Positions 1 through 10,423 of a DNA stretch of 64,000 bases are shown piece by piece. How positions within the stretch are numbered: position 1 is the stretch's first letter; each line of letters begins with the position of its first letter. The stretch covers positions 6,805,981-6,869,980 of the forward strand of contig NW_009799179.1 of assembly GCF_000213175.1 (NCBI RefSeq), written 5' to 3'. This DNA is from Neurospora tetrasperma FGSC 2508. Taxonomy: Eukaryota; Ascomycota; Sordariomycetes; Sordariales; Sordariaceae. Below the pieces are notes generated by a model. The model did no database searches. It saw only the letters and a list, made by a program, of their open reading frames with translations, and was not told the origin of the DNA. Both the position numbers and the translations under genes were made by a program.

Positions 1-395
1 GGGGGGGGGGGGGGAGGTTGCGGGTAGTGTTTTGCCTGGAGTACGAAGAAGTGGAGGGAGTTGATTGGGTTGAGGTTTAAACAGGTGTGGGGAGATGACG
101 GAGGACGGTGGGTGAGGGAGCAATGATGGTGTTTTGGACGGGAGGGAAGTGTGGGAGAGGGAGTGAGGTTGGTTTGAGTGAGAGGTGCTGCTACATATCA
201 CGATGATCACATGCTCAACAAGTAGAAACAGTATCAAATTCTCTGTCTGACCATCCTACATAGCATCACCAGGGGCAGCTACATCCCCTCTTCCGTCACT
301 CTCCCTATTCACTACCCCTTCTTCCACTCGGGCTTGATAGGTAGTGCGGTGGAGGAGGACGGTTATTTTGCAGGTACATTCAACACCTCATCCCC
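1..395. other. left-edge intergenic DNA, G-rich on plus
   Basis: No gene is visible. The first 14 bases are a G run, and the first 190 bases are purine-rich on plus, so pyrimidine-rich on minus. In this genome pyrimidine-rich DNA marks leaders and promoters, so this may be the promoter of a minus-strand gene lying left of the window (inference). Bases 190-395 are the 3' flank of the NACHT gene. Confidence 0.4.
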
Positions 396-3300
396 TCACC
401 CTTCCATCTCCGTGTTCCTAGAAGTTGTGTTCCCAGTGATTTTCTCCTTCTTCATAGAGGAAGTATCCGCTACCATCTTCCGCGCCTCCTGGTTCTGCAG
501 TTCAATATTCGGTGCCTGCGTTTTGCCAGAGGTAAACATCTCCGAAAACCTCCCCCACAGCCCCTTCGGCTCCTTCATCGAAAATTCTTCCACCCATTCC
601 CGAGGAAACCAACCTCTTTTCCTTCCAGATCCACCCCATCTTCCTTCCATGTCCCAGGAGGTGGAAGCGGAAGGTGGAGATTGTGTAGGTGGAAGAAGAG
701 AGGCGGAAGGGGCCGGACCCGGACGCGGAACCACACGGAGATGCACGATAGGATCATCCCCTTCTACCAAATCCGCCAAGTGACAAAGTTCCTTTGAGGA
801 CTCAATCAGTTGAACGTGTTTTTTGTAGACTGGCCTTATGTCTTGTAGGGTAGGAAGCAAGAAGCGGTGTTCGAAGAGGGAAGCGCAGAGTAATCGTTTG
901 ATTCGTTTTTCGTGCCATTGCAGGCGGTCTGAGGAGGTACATTGGCAGACTAACTTGCCATCCTCATTGGGGGTAAACTGGTCATTGTTACAGCCACAGT
1001 CTCGGTTGAGGAGCTCGATGCCTTCGGGCATGGAGACCAGGAAATCTATGAAACGCGGATGGATGGGAACAATGGCGCGGTTGGCGAAGGGGATGAGGTC
1101 GGCGTAGTCGTTTTCCTCGTATATGGTCTTGCCATTCCCTGACTTTAAGCTTTTGGGAGGCAAGACTTGGTGATGAGGTTCCATATCCTTCAGCACGACG
1201 AAGGGGTATAGGTCCTTGTTGAGTTTGTTGGCTGTTAATTGGCAATTTTGCCAGAGGCGGTCAACTGTTTCTGTTGAGGGGTAGAGAGGCAGTTTGTTCC
1301 CCTTAGCCAGAACAACTTCAAGGAGGGACAGGGGCCGATTTTTCAAACGGACCGAGGTGAAACGATAGGAGTGGTTGTGGGCGAGGATAAGGTTGAGATA
1401 GTATGAGATGTCGCGGGAGTCGTTGAGTTGGTTGACCCAACAGATTTGAGAAAGCATGGAGCTGTAGAGCCTGAATGATCTTGGTAGATGGACGTCAGCA
1501 TCAGTTCTGTCCCGGACCAGAAGGGCATCGCGTTCGTGAAGTCTTCCGAGTTCCAATTCTTGATTGTAGCACAAATCATTTTTGCTGTCATAGCATGGAA
1601 AACAGGAGGACCAACAAGACGGCACTTCTTCTCCATCTTCATCAAACTTGGTCTGGGAATGACGATCCAAAGCGTCTTGTAACACTTGGTAACACCCGTT
1701 GGCTTCCCTCACAATTTCTTCCACCGTCTCTTCCATTCTCTTCTGACGCCATCTCGGGGTCTTCGTGCTGTAACCTTTCTCCAACATGCCGAACCTGTGG
1801 CGGCAGATAAGTTTCATGTCATTGCCGTTGATGTCCTGGACACGAAGCATCGGCGCTTCCACGCCAACTGTCATGACTGACCCAGATTTGATGACTTTGC
1901 GAGCAAGATGGAAGTCGTGGAAGTCTTTTTCCGGTCTACTCGCTACGATGATTTTGATCGAATTCGTTACGGGCATGGCAGCTGTATTACCCCCGGCTTG
2001 TTCTCTGTCTTTGATTTTGTGCCAAGGTTGGATGTTGCGAACTTTCTCAATGAACTTCGTGAAGTGGAAATAGTCCGCGTTGTTATCCTCCCAGGTCTGC
2101 GTTCTGAAACCTGATGGTCCATCCAAAAATATGTAAACCGGTCTGAACGAATCCAACCCGGTCAACGCCGCGATGAAGTATTCCTCCAACCACTTGGTTG
2201 ACCAATGCGAGTTTTCCGTGGGAATAAAGTTGTCCTTCCATGCCTCTCGAGGGATGTAGCTGGGTAGAGGAACATCCACATCGCTCATGCCCAGTAGTTT
2301 GTACCACCTTTGCATGAAGATACTATCAAGCACCAATGGCTCTTGCTCGAAGAGTTGGAGAAGCAGATCGTTGAGCATGTACCGATGGGTGTTGTAGAAC
2401 GGATCTTGTCGGTCTTGGTAGAAGTAGAAGAGTACAATTGGGTCCCGATCTCCTGTATTTCCGATGGGCTTGAGAATAGAACGGTTGCGAAGAACCGTAT
2501 CAACGATCAGCCTCATCAAAACGCTTTTACCAACACCAGGATGACCAGAAATCCAGAAAAGATTTTTCTGGGCCGTGGCGTTTTCTGTGCTGTTCTCCGG
2601 AATCGCTTGAAGCCAGTTTATGAAGACCCTACGTCCATCCTCCGGTTCAGTGCTTCCGTCATTGTCAGTTGCCAGTATCCATCGAAGCGCACCGCTCTTC
2701 ATACTGGGCTTCCGAATGCGATGATACCGACCGCCTCGCTTGGGGCTGAGTTTCAAGCTGTTCAAAATATGAGATCGAAGAACGCCAATTGGAGGCCGGT
2801 ACACATAACTTTCCCTAAAATCCCAAAATTTGTCATTGTATCTGGGACGGGACATCCGGATATGAGGTAACAGTCCATCTGGTAACTCGGGCAAAAGGCC
2901 GAGGATTTTGTTCGGCTCACGTCTTAGTCCAGCTTCACCATCATCGTGAAGGGCGACTACCAGGTTACACACGTTTTGTTCGATATCCTCATGAGGCAGG
3001 TAACCAGAGGTAAAGTGGCTGCAGTTGCAAAGAAAAGCTGCTTCTTGTTCGGAACTGTACGGTGGCGTAGTGTATTAGCATGACATCCATCCGTTCATAT
3101 CGTAAGCATGAATGCGTACCATATTGTTCGGAGAAAGCTGGGCTCCAGGATCACTTCAAGTATTTTATGCAGTTGCTGCAGTTTTGGCTTCGTCTCTTGC
3201 CTAAGTACCGAGAAAAGGGAATCCAGAGTCAGTGTCTTGCAGCGTGGAAAGAAAATTGGTGTTGCCTTACGAATCCGGGTTCCTGGTTCTTACTAAAGAC

Positions 3301-3793
3301 TATTTATGCTGTGTTAGACGTCTCGCTATAGCTATCGCTCGTCTCATGATAAGAGGGGTGCGGTACACCATCCAGGACTTACCTCGTACGTATCCCGTAG
3401 TACCATCGAGTATGCAAGTATTTTGCTATGCAACACTTGTATTGACGCTACTTTCGGCGTTGCCTCGTAGACCTTTCGTAGATGGCAAAGAAGGAGATAC
3501 TCACACATTGTATCAAAAAAGTCGTGGTATTTGGCTGCGGTTTGCTCCTGGGACACTAGGTATGGCTGGAGTTCATCGAACATCTGGACCGTATAGGCTA
3601 CCTTGATAATCAACTGAAGGGCTGCAAATGCGTCCATTCTTACGGAGTCGCCAGACTCGGGACGGACATTCATACGGAGATCCGTCCAGGCACCCATAGC
3701 ATGGCCGGTACGATATGGGGAATAATAGCCTGCCATCTCCGTTGGTTCGGGTGAATTTTCCGCTGGCGCGATGATATTGGATTGGGCAGACAT
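396..3793 (-). CDS. NACHT-domain STAND (NLR-like) protein, three exons
   Basis: Predicted 1061-residue signal-transducing NTPase of the fungal NLR type, the class behind non-self recognition and heterokaryon incompatibility. I read three exons: 3793-3383, 3235-3120 and 3054-396. Introns begin GTAAGT and GTACGC, the second carries a GCTAATAC branch site, and all phases agree. Residues 1-180 are helical with no domain I can name (faintly like fungal DUF7708 helices). The NACHT core has Walker A GHPGVGKS near 346-353, a Walker B strand YIFLDGPSGF near 484 and sensor-like IIVASRPEKDF near 540. The second half is helical. The last 120 residues are Pro/Ser-rich low complexity, and no WD40, ankyrin or TPR repeats are visible. 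Walker B lacks the usual second acidic pair (family pattern DALDE), so hydrolysis may be impaired. The start ATG follows no visible upstream exon, but a further 5' exon cannot be excluded. Confidence 0.8.
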
Positions 3794-4741
3794 CGTGGTA
3801 GGAGGCAAGGCCTTGCCAGACTGGAAAATGTTCGTTCGTCAGAGGAATGAATTCGAGCTTGGGCTTCTGCTTTTGTTCTTGTGGATGTCCGAGTCAATCT
3901 GCCAAGTATATACGCATGGAAAGGAACTGACCTGCCTCTCTGTCCCTGGTTTTCATGACTGGAACGGGACACCAACCCGGGCGGCTAACTCACAATGATC
4001 ACGCTCACATTTTTTCTGTGCGAGGCGCGAGTCTTTGTCGAGAAAGGTGAACCAACACCAACCAAGACCGACATAGATGAACCAACATGACTGAATAAAC
4101 GTCCTTCACAATCCAGCATCTGGTGAAAGAAAATCACGGAATTGTTTCCTGCGTGCCTTCTGTTATTTTTCGCTACATGCCTGCGCTGCCTGTAAAAGCG
4201 TTACGATCGATCTTGCCAGTTCCAAGCGCCGGAGGTTATTCCTTCCCCTTCCATATGGCCATGACGCACACTAAGTGGAAAGTCTGGAGAAACCTCGCAG
4301 TCCCGTCGTCGATCACTGCGGCACTTATTTCATGTGGATTGAAGTGACGAACTTACTCGAAGAAATGATAGAAAGACGGCGGAGTGATGCGTCTCGCAAA
4401 CACCCTCGGGAAAAGCACAGTATCCAACCCTAACCCTGTTAAAAATTGGCTGCATACGATTGATGCTGCGAATGCATGATGAACCCACAGTTCACAGACA
4501 AGGATACTGCTTGTACAAACGAATGCCAAGATCTGGTGATAGCTTCAACAACATCAGCTTCATCATGTAGCTTATGGAAGATCGCACAACCACACTGCCA
4601 TTCTTATCAAGTGCTGACGGTAGCACTTGTCTATTTTGAGGTTCTGTAAGGAGGGGAACCGCATTTTGAGGTCATTATAGATGACTCACCATGCACCATC
4701 TTCTCGCTTTCACTAGTAGAATATGAGTGAGAAGGGGCAGG

Positions 4742-4768
4742 AAAAAAAAAAAAAAAAAAAAAAAAAAA
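4742..4768. repeat. poly(A) homopolymer run
   Basis: A run of 27 A. There are no target-site duplications or conserved upstream body, so I see no reason to call it a retroposon tail. Similar runs occur at 20295-20322 (A), 25335-25357 (T) and 42666-42715 (T). Confidence 0.9.
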
Positions 4769-5225
4769 GTTGGTTGGGCAGGAACACATCTGAATAAAGA
4801 AAGCTCCTTTCGCCTAGGTGCCAGCTACTACTGAATGCGGGACACTGCCGTGCCTGCCCCTGGTGGCGATGTTGGTGGTCGGTTGGCATCGGTACAACAA
4901 CCACACATGCCGTCAAGCTACCCCCCTGAATCAACTCACTCGCATGCATTTGCCGTTGCAAAGACTTCAACTGCCAATCAACTTTCACTCTTTCTTTCTC
5001 AATGCACAAACAACATCGCACAGCCGGAATTTGGATGCCAGTCTACCCAACAGAACAGTTGTCAAGTAGAAACGCCAACTCAGAACCTGCATGTTTTCCT
5101 TGGGACCTCGACAAGAAACTGAAGCTGTTTCGAAATCGCAAAGAACCTAAAAGGAGTACAAAGACCAGAAAGACCGATCCGCTGCGAGGTAAAACCTCGT
5201 TCGAACCCCATATCTCATCATCCCA

Positions 5226-5905
5226 TGTTAGACTCCAGTTTTCATATCAAACCCACCCTCCCTAATCCATACTAACCTAATGTTATCTGGGAAAGTAGCT
5301 TCTCAACTTATTTCACTACAAGTTCCATGGGTTCCTTACCCGAGATATTTGGTTGCCTTAGCATCGGGAGGACGACACAAGATTTGCCTGCCAGTTTCCA
5401 TGATAGGTACAATTATTATGTAATGATGCCGAAGACTGGAACAACGTGACTACCAAATCGTTTGACTCGATACCTTCAACGACACTCCTATGTAGAGCCT
5501 ACAAACGGTTCTTGGCATACTTTTCTTTTGCCCTTTGTTCCATCTTCCACTTGTTCATGTGTATCTTATTCATTCTTCGAGGTCTGATCTCGGGATATTC
5601 TTATTCCGACGAAACCAACGCCGAGACTGTAATGCCCATGCCGCTAAGGGGAAAACGCGTCCCCTGAAATCTTGCAGACAGATGACAACTTCTGATGTTT
5701 TGAGAAACACGACCCAAGGGAAACAAACTCAGGAGAGTTCCCAGACAAGATGCCATCCATTATCAACTTATGTTAGACGCATATCAAACACAACCCCCCT
5801 GGTCCATGCTGAAGCTGGAGTAATCTGGGACAACATCTTCTTATTTTATGCCATGATCCATGAGTTTCTGACCCGAAATAGGGCTGTCCTGGCATTCAGA
5901 GGCCG
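5226..5905 (+). repeat. diverged direct duplication (copies about 5226-5365 and 5772-5905)
   Basis: Two segments about 546 bases apart align over roughly 135 bases at about two-thirds identity by eye. Shared anchors are ATGTTAGAC, CATATCAAAC, an ATCTGGGA core and a TCCATG..GTT..ACCCGA.ATA block in the same order. Many differences are G in the second copy against A in the first (for example TGGTCCATGCTG against TAATCCATACTA), which is C to T at CpA on the other strand and is the signature of repeat-induced point mutation. Weaker similarity continues upstream. No coding content is recognised. Confidence 0.5.
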
Positions 5906-8504
5906 GGCGTGCTTTCCCAATCCGATGTTGTAGGCAACGATCCTGAAAATAAGCACAATGGGGACCTGGTGTTAGTTGGTCCGGGGTTTGAAGGACACTC
6001 GCCTAGAATGGCATGCAGCACGTGTCTCACATTGAGCTCGCAACCAGTTCTTTGTTTTTGTTTGCTGTTTTTGCTCCAGTCGGGTGTAGTTTGAAGTATA
6101 ATCGGGATAGTGATGCTCCAACGAAAAGCTGGAGGAAAAGCAAGACGTCGACGCTACCGTAGATGCCCGCGCGGTCAAGAAACCATCCCATGTCGAGACA
6201 GACCGATAATTCCTAACATTATAAGCTGTTCTTGTCCACTCAACAAGCGCATACGACTATCGATGGTAGAAAACTTGTGATCCCGTCCGCTCTTTCATAG
6301 TTGTCTCGTATCGTTTGCCTGGTACCTAGTGCTGCGTCGGTTCTTTGCGAATGAATTTCGATAACATTGAGAAGGGGAAGCAACTTTACCCTGACAATGG
6401 ATCACAAGGATCATTGCGGTTATATTCGTTTCGACGTACACTTGGTAGGTATTTGACCGAGTTACCGGCTACATACCGCCGGGTTTGGATGCCGGCAATT
6501 AGCTTCCAAGACGTTGATGACACTTGGTGTAGTAGAGTTTCATCCAACCTCGCTACACTAGAGTGTGTTACTATAATCTTTACCCCTGGAGTTGCAACCG
6601 CCCCTTGTGCTAAACCCTACTTGTCATGCGCCAAGCCAATTGAGTGCCGGATTTGCAGACCCATACTTGAACTATGAACTGCTAATTACAATAGTAATGG
6701 CCCGATTTTTGCATTAACAGGGGCCAAGCTTTGGTGGGCGCGACCACTTATACCCCTGTATCGGGGCTCAGCGACCCACTTCGGTCCGTCCACAGTCCTT
6801 CAGTAGCCCTAAACTCTTACATACTTTGGGTCTATGCTGGATCCCTCTTTTACAAACAACACCCTACTTATTACAAGAAAACTCGCTGCCTGAATTGAAT
6901 TGCATGAACAGGGGTAGAGTCTAGAGTTCCCTTAACCCGAGAGATTGGAACTAATTCTCCGTAGCTATGTAAACGAATGCCCATTGGCGTTGTACTAATG
7001 AAGCTTATCTCTCGAGGCGTGCAAGTTGATGCGCCCCACACACTCCCAGCAGTAGGTACTTGACAGTTTGGATGTCAGCTAGGGAAAAACTACGATGGCA
7101 CTGGTAGACGCTACCAGGGCTGGAGCATTGTAGTGTAGATACGTACCTTCCCGTCGTGCTTCAGCTGTGTCCTGCACGTAAGGCGGACCAGGGGCACCTT
7201 GTGGTCTCTTCATTCCTGCCGCGCTAAAATCACTTTAGCTTCAGTTGTGTCAGTAGCTCCAGGGTTCTGACTAGCTAACGGCGTGTATCTAGGCTCGCAC
7301 TGACTACACGGGTACAGTATCAACCGTTGAAAGTGCAAACAATCAATATAGGCCGTTAGACTCTGCACTTTGTGGGTGTTGGGTATTCGGCACGCAGACT
7401 GTGTAAACGGCTTCCCAGAAAATGGAACTTCAAAGCCCCGGTAGCCGGGCAGCCGGCTGCCGGGTATAAATATCATGCCACCAAAACTAGACCCCTGCGC
7501 AAGTGCAAATCCGGGCCAAAGTCTGTGGGGGTCAGTGTTGCGTGACAGTGGGCTCGCTCGCTGTCTGTCGGCATTAAGCAAGGAAGAACTCCAAGATTTC
7601 TTCCACCCCGGCACGGGCCCTCCGCTTCCGCGGTCACGTCTTTAGACCTGACCCTTGCCAGGAACAGCGCAAGTTCTTCCACACACTTTTCATACCAGTC
7701 AGATGGTAGCCCATCATCATCATTCCCAAGCCAAGTCAGGAACAGCGAGATCGACTATACAGTACACATCAGAGAGGCACAGTAGCGAAGCCCACTAGCG
7801 CGAGAGTATTCGAAGGAACTTTAACGAATTCTCACTACCGGTTCAGGCGTTGAAAGCTCACCTCCTCGAGCACATACAGCCAAGACCGACCGGAGAAGAC
7901 TCTCCTGGGTTGTCATTACCTAGTAGAAACCCAAAGGTGCAGCACCGTAGGTTCCAGCTCTCTCGCGTCGGGTATTATCCGTACAAATGTAACCAAGGGA
8001 ATGCTAGCGAATGCCGAAGCCTTGTGGTGTAGTGTAAATAGTCCCCCCAGCGGGCGAAGTGGCACTAGTTTTTTCCCTCCCCTCCCCCTCCTCCTGATCG
8101 TCGAGTTTTCTTCCCACGCGTAATTTCTCCTAGAGGTAATTTCCGATTGGCAAAAACACTATACCTCAACCAGTACTAACTTAGCTGCTTGAAGTATGTT
8201 TTGCTTGCTCAAGTAAGTTGATGGTTCAAACATTAAGATCGCGGCTGTCTGGCACACTCTAATCTTGGCATTGCGACCTCCATACAGATTCAGGGGTGGG
8301 TAGGCAGAGTGTAGACAGAAGTAAAGTTTACAAAGAGGCTGGTATCCGTCCATTGCATGTCTGGAGTCTTTGGCAATGTGTGTCAGCAAAGGTCCAGAAC
8401 GCGAAAATAGATACACATCGATACTCGCCCAACACTCTTGTTTCGTCTCGACGCCTCAGACCGGTTTACCGTGAGAATCGGGAGAATCACACGCCGCACT
8501 CAAC

Positions 8505-10423
8505 ATGGTGCTCTATGAGGACCGCGGACCGAACGTAGCCGCGGCTGTCATCACGATGGTAAGTCGTCCAACATCCTCTTCCATTTCCGCGACGCTTCTA
8601 TCAAGTTGTCACTTCGTATCACCGGGCTGACTTTGTCTCATAGTAAGTCAGAAACAGGGTGTCTCTTATTCCCGCAGTATCTATCTTCTGGATGATACCT
8701 ACCTACCCTCCCCTTCCTTGCGATGGACGCCCATATCATCAGCGTCACTTTTACCCTAATATCTACCTACCTACCATCCGTATCCGGCAACATCTTTTCT
8801 AGAAGCATGCCACAGTTGGGAATTCTCAGCATGCTTACTTTAGTTTTTCTTTAATCAGATGTATTCTCGGCTACATCACCTACGTTCTCCGAGTCTACAC
8901 CCGATTACGATATGCAGCATGGGGTATAGAGGACTGGTGCATGACCGCGGCACTACCTTGCTTTACCGTGCTTTCGATAGGTTGTATTGCTTGCGGCTTC
9001 ACAGGTATTGGCGCCACAAATGCAACCCTGGCACTGCCGGAGAACCAAAAGTACCATGAAATAGGACTATTCGTGAGTGAACCCCCCCTACCTCCAACAG
9101 CACCGTTCCCGACTTGGAAGAAGGATAGACGGCTGACTACGTGATGTGGGAGATTAGTGGTTCTTCATGTTTGAGGTTTTTTACTGCGTCAACATCATTC
9201 CTGTCAAGCTGTCCATTAGTCTGGCGCTCATTCGAATCGCCGAGGTTCGTCCCATACAATCCGAAACATCTCGGCTGCTCGTAGAGATACTAACGAGGTG
9301 GTGTGAACAGAACCGAAAAGGTTTTATTTACGTGCAATACGGTGTCATGACAATGTTCACCATTATGAACATGATTGCGGGTCAGTAGTACTTCTAGCCG
9401 CCCTTTTCAGTGTCGGCTATTATACTCGACGTCGGGGGATTTTTTTTTTGGCTGACAACGCGACACTCGTGTCACCACAGGCTTCTACATCATCTTCCAA
9501 TGCAATCCAGTCAGCGCGGCCTGGGATACAGATGCCCAACAGGATGGGGCGAAGTGTAAACCCGCGGAGTACTTGGCGGACATTTACTGTGAGTCGCGTG
9601 CAGAAAAGACAGGAAGAGATATCGATTTCCTACCTATATGTACTTACCACGGATGCGTTCACCAGATGCCACAACTGCGGTCAACATCTTTACAGACTGG
9701 GTCACTGCTTTTATGCCCATCCCGCTGCTCTGGAACGTTCAGCTGAACCGAAACACCAAGATTTCTGTTATTTGCGTGCTGGGCCTGGGCTTCTTTGCCT
9801 CCATATCGGCCTGTGTCCGGCTCAAATATACCGTCAACCTCACAGCCCAAGAGAACTACCTCTGTACGTCCAGTTGAAGTGGATACTTGACCGCAGGACC
9901 ATACTAACAGCCGATTGATTGTTTCAGATGCACTTGCTGATATTGTGATTTGGGGTTATGCCGAAAGTATGTTTTGACCGATGATTCCATCAATTTTTTT
10001 TCTGCTGTAATGCTAACTTTTTTATTTCTTCCACCAGACGGCATGGGACTAATTGTAGGCTGCTTGATGACACTGCGCCCACTCCTTCGCGAGGTGTTGA
10101 GGTTGGGCGGCGACACTTCCCACAAACAGAGCAATGGCACAAGCGGTGCCGGCTACGGTTTCGGCACCAGGGGCACGCAGCGCCGCACCCAAAATGAGCC
10201 CGATGACGACTACGAGCAGCCTAGCGATAGTAGGGGGCATGTTTCCTCCTCAAACGGCTACGGAAACGGCATAATCTTGACCGAGATCTCCGCGGGAGAA
10301 CGCCAAGAAGACGACTACTCCAGCTTCGAGACGGAAAGTCAAAAGAAGATACTGATTACGGATGACGAGGCACCTGGAGGCATCATGGTAACTCGACATG
10401 TCAAGCTATCCCGCAATGATTAG
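8505..10423 (+). CDS. fungal rhodopsin-domain seven-helix membrane protein (PTH11-like class)
   Basis: About 394 residues in eight exons: 8505-8558, 8830-9072, 9158-9244, 9311-9380, 9481-9588, 9666-9863, 9928-9966 and 10038-10423. All splice phases join. The spliced product has seven hydrophobic helices and family marks of the fungal rhodopsin domain (PF20684 type): an N-terminal EDRGP, LRVYTRLRYAAWGIEDW after helix 1, a lysine-containing NIIPVKLSISLALIRI helix, FQCNPVSAAWD in the third extracellular region and NIFTDWVTAFMPIPLLW in helix 5. A hydrophilic 110-residue tail rich in Gly, Asp and Ser follows. There is no CFEM domain. The family includes putative GPCR-like surface sensors, but ligands are mostly unknown. 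The first junction is the weak point: an acceptor at 8858 gives the wrong phase, and 8829 keeps the frame. Confidence 0.82.

Larger units (their letters stand above)
3794..8504. other. 4.7 kb gene-poor stretch with a diverged duplication
   Basis: I see no convincing gene on either strand. The open frames here are short and lack the C-ending codon use of the real genes. It holds a 27-base A run (4742-4768), a small perfect hairpin at 5185-5199, two telomere-like units AACCCTAACCCT at 4426-4437 and the diverged direct repeat listed separately. The bases just before 8505 are presumably the promoter of the rhodopsin-domain gene. Confidence 0.5.

Noticed and set aside
4426-4437. Telomere-like AACCCTAACCCT
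   Set aside because: Only two units, with no further array or subtelomeric context; could be a chance telobox.
5185-5211. tRNA-like T-loop (GTTCGAACCCC) beside a perfect hairpin
   Set aside because: No A box upstream within tRNA distance, and the bases flanking the loop do not pair as a T arm.
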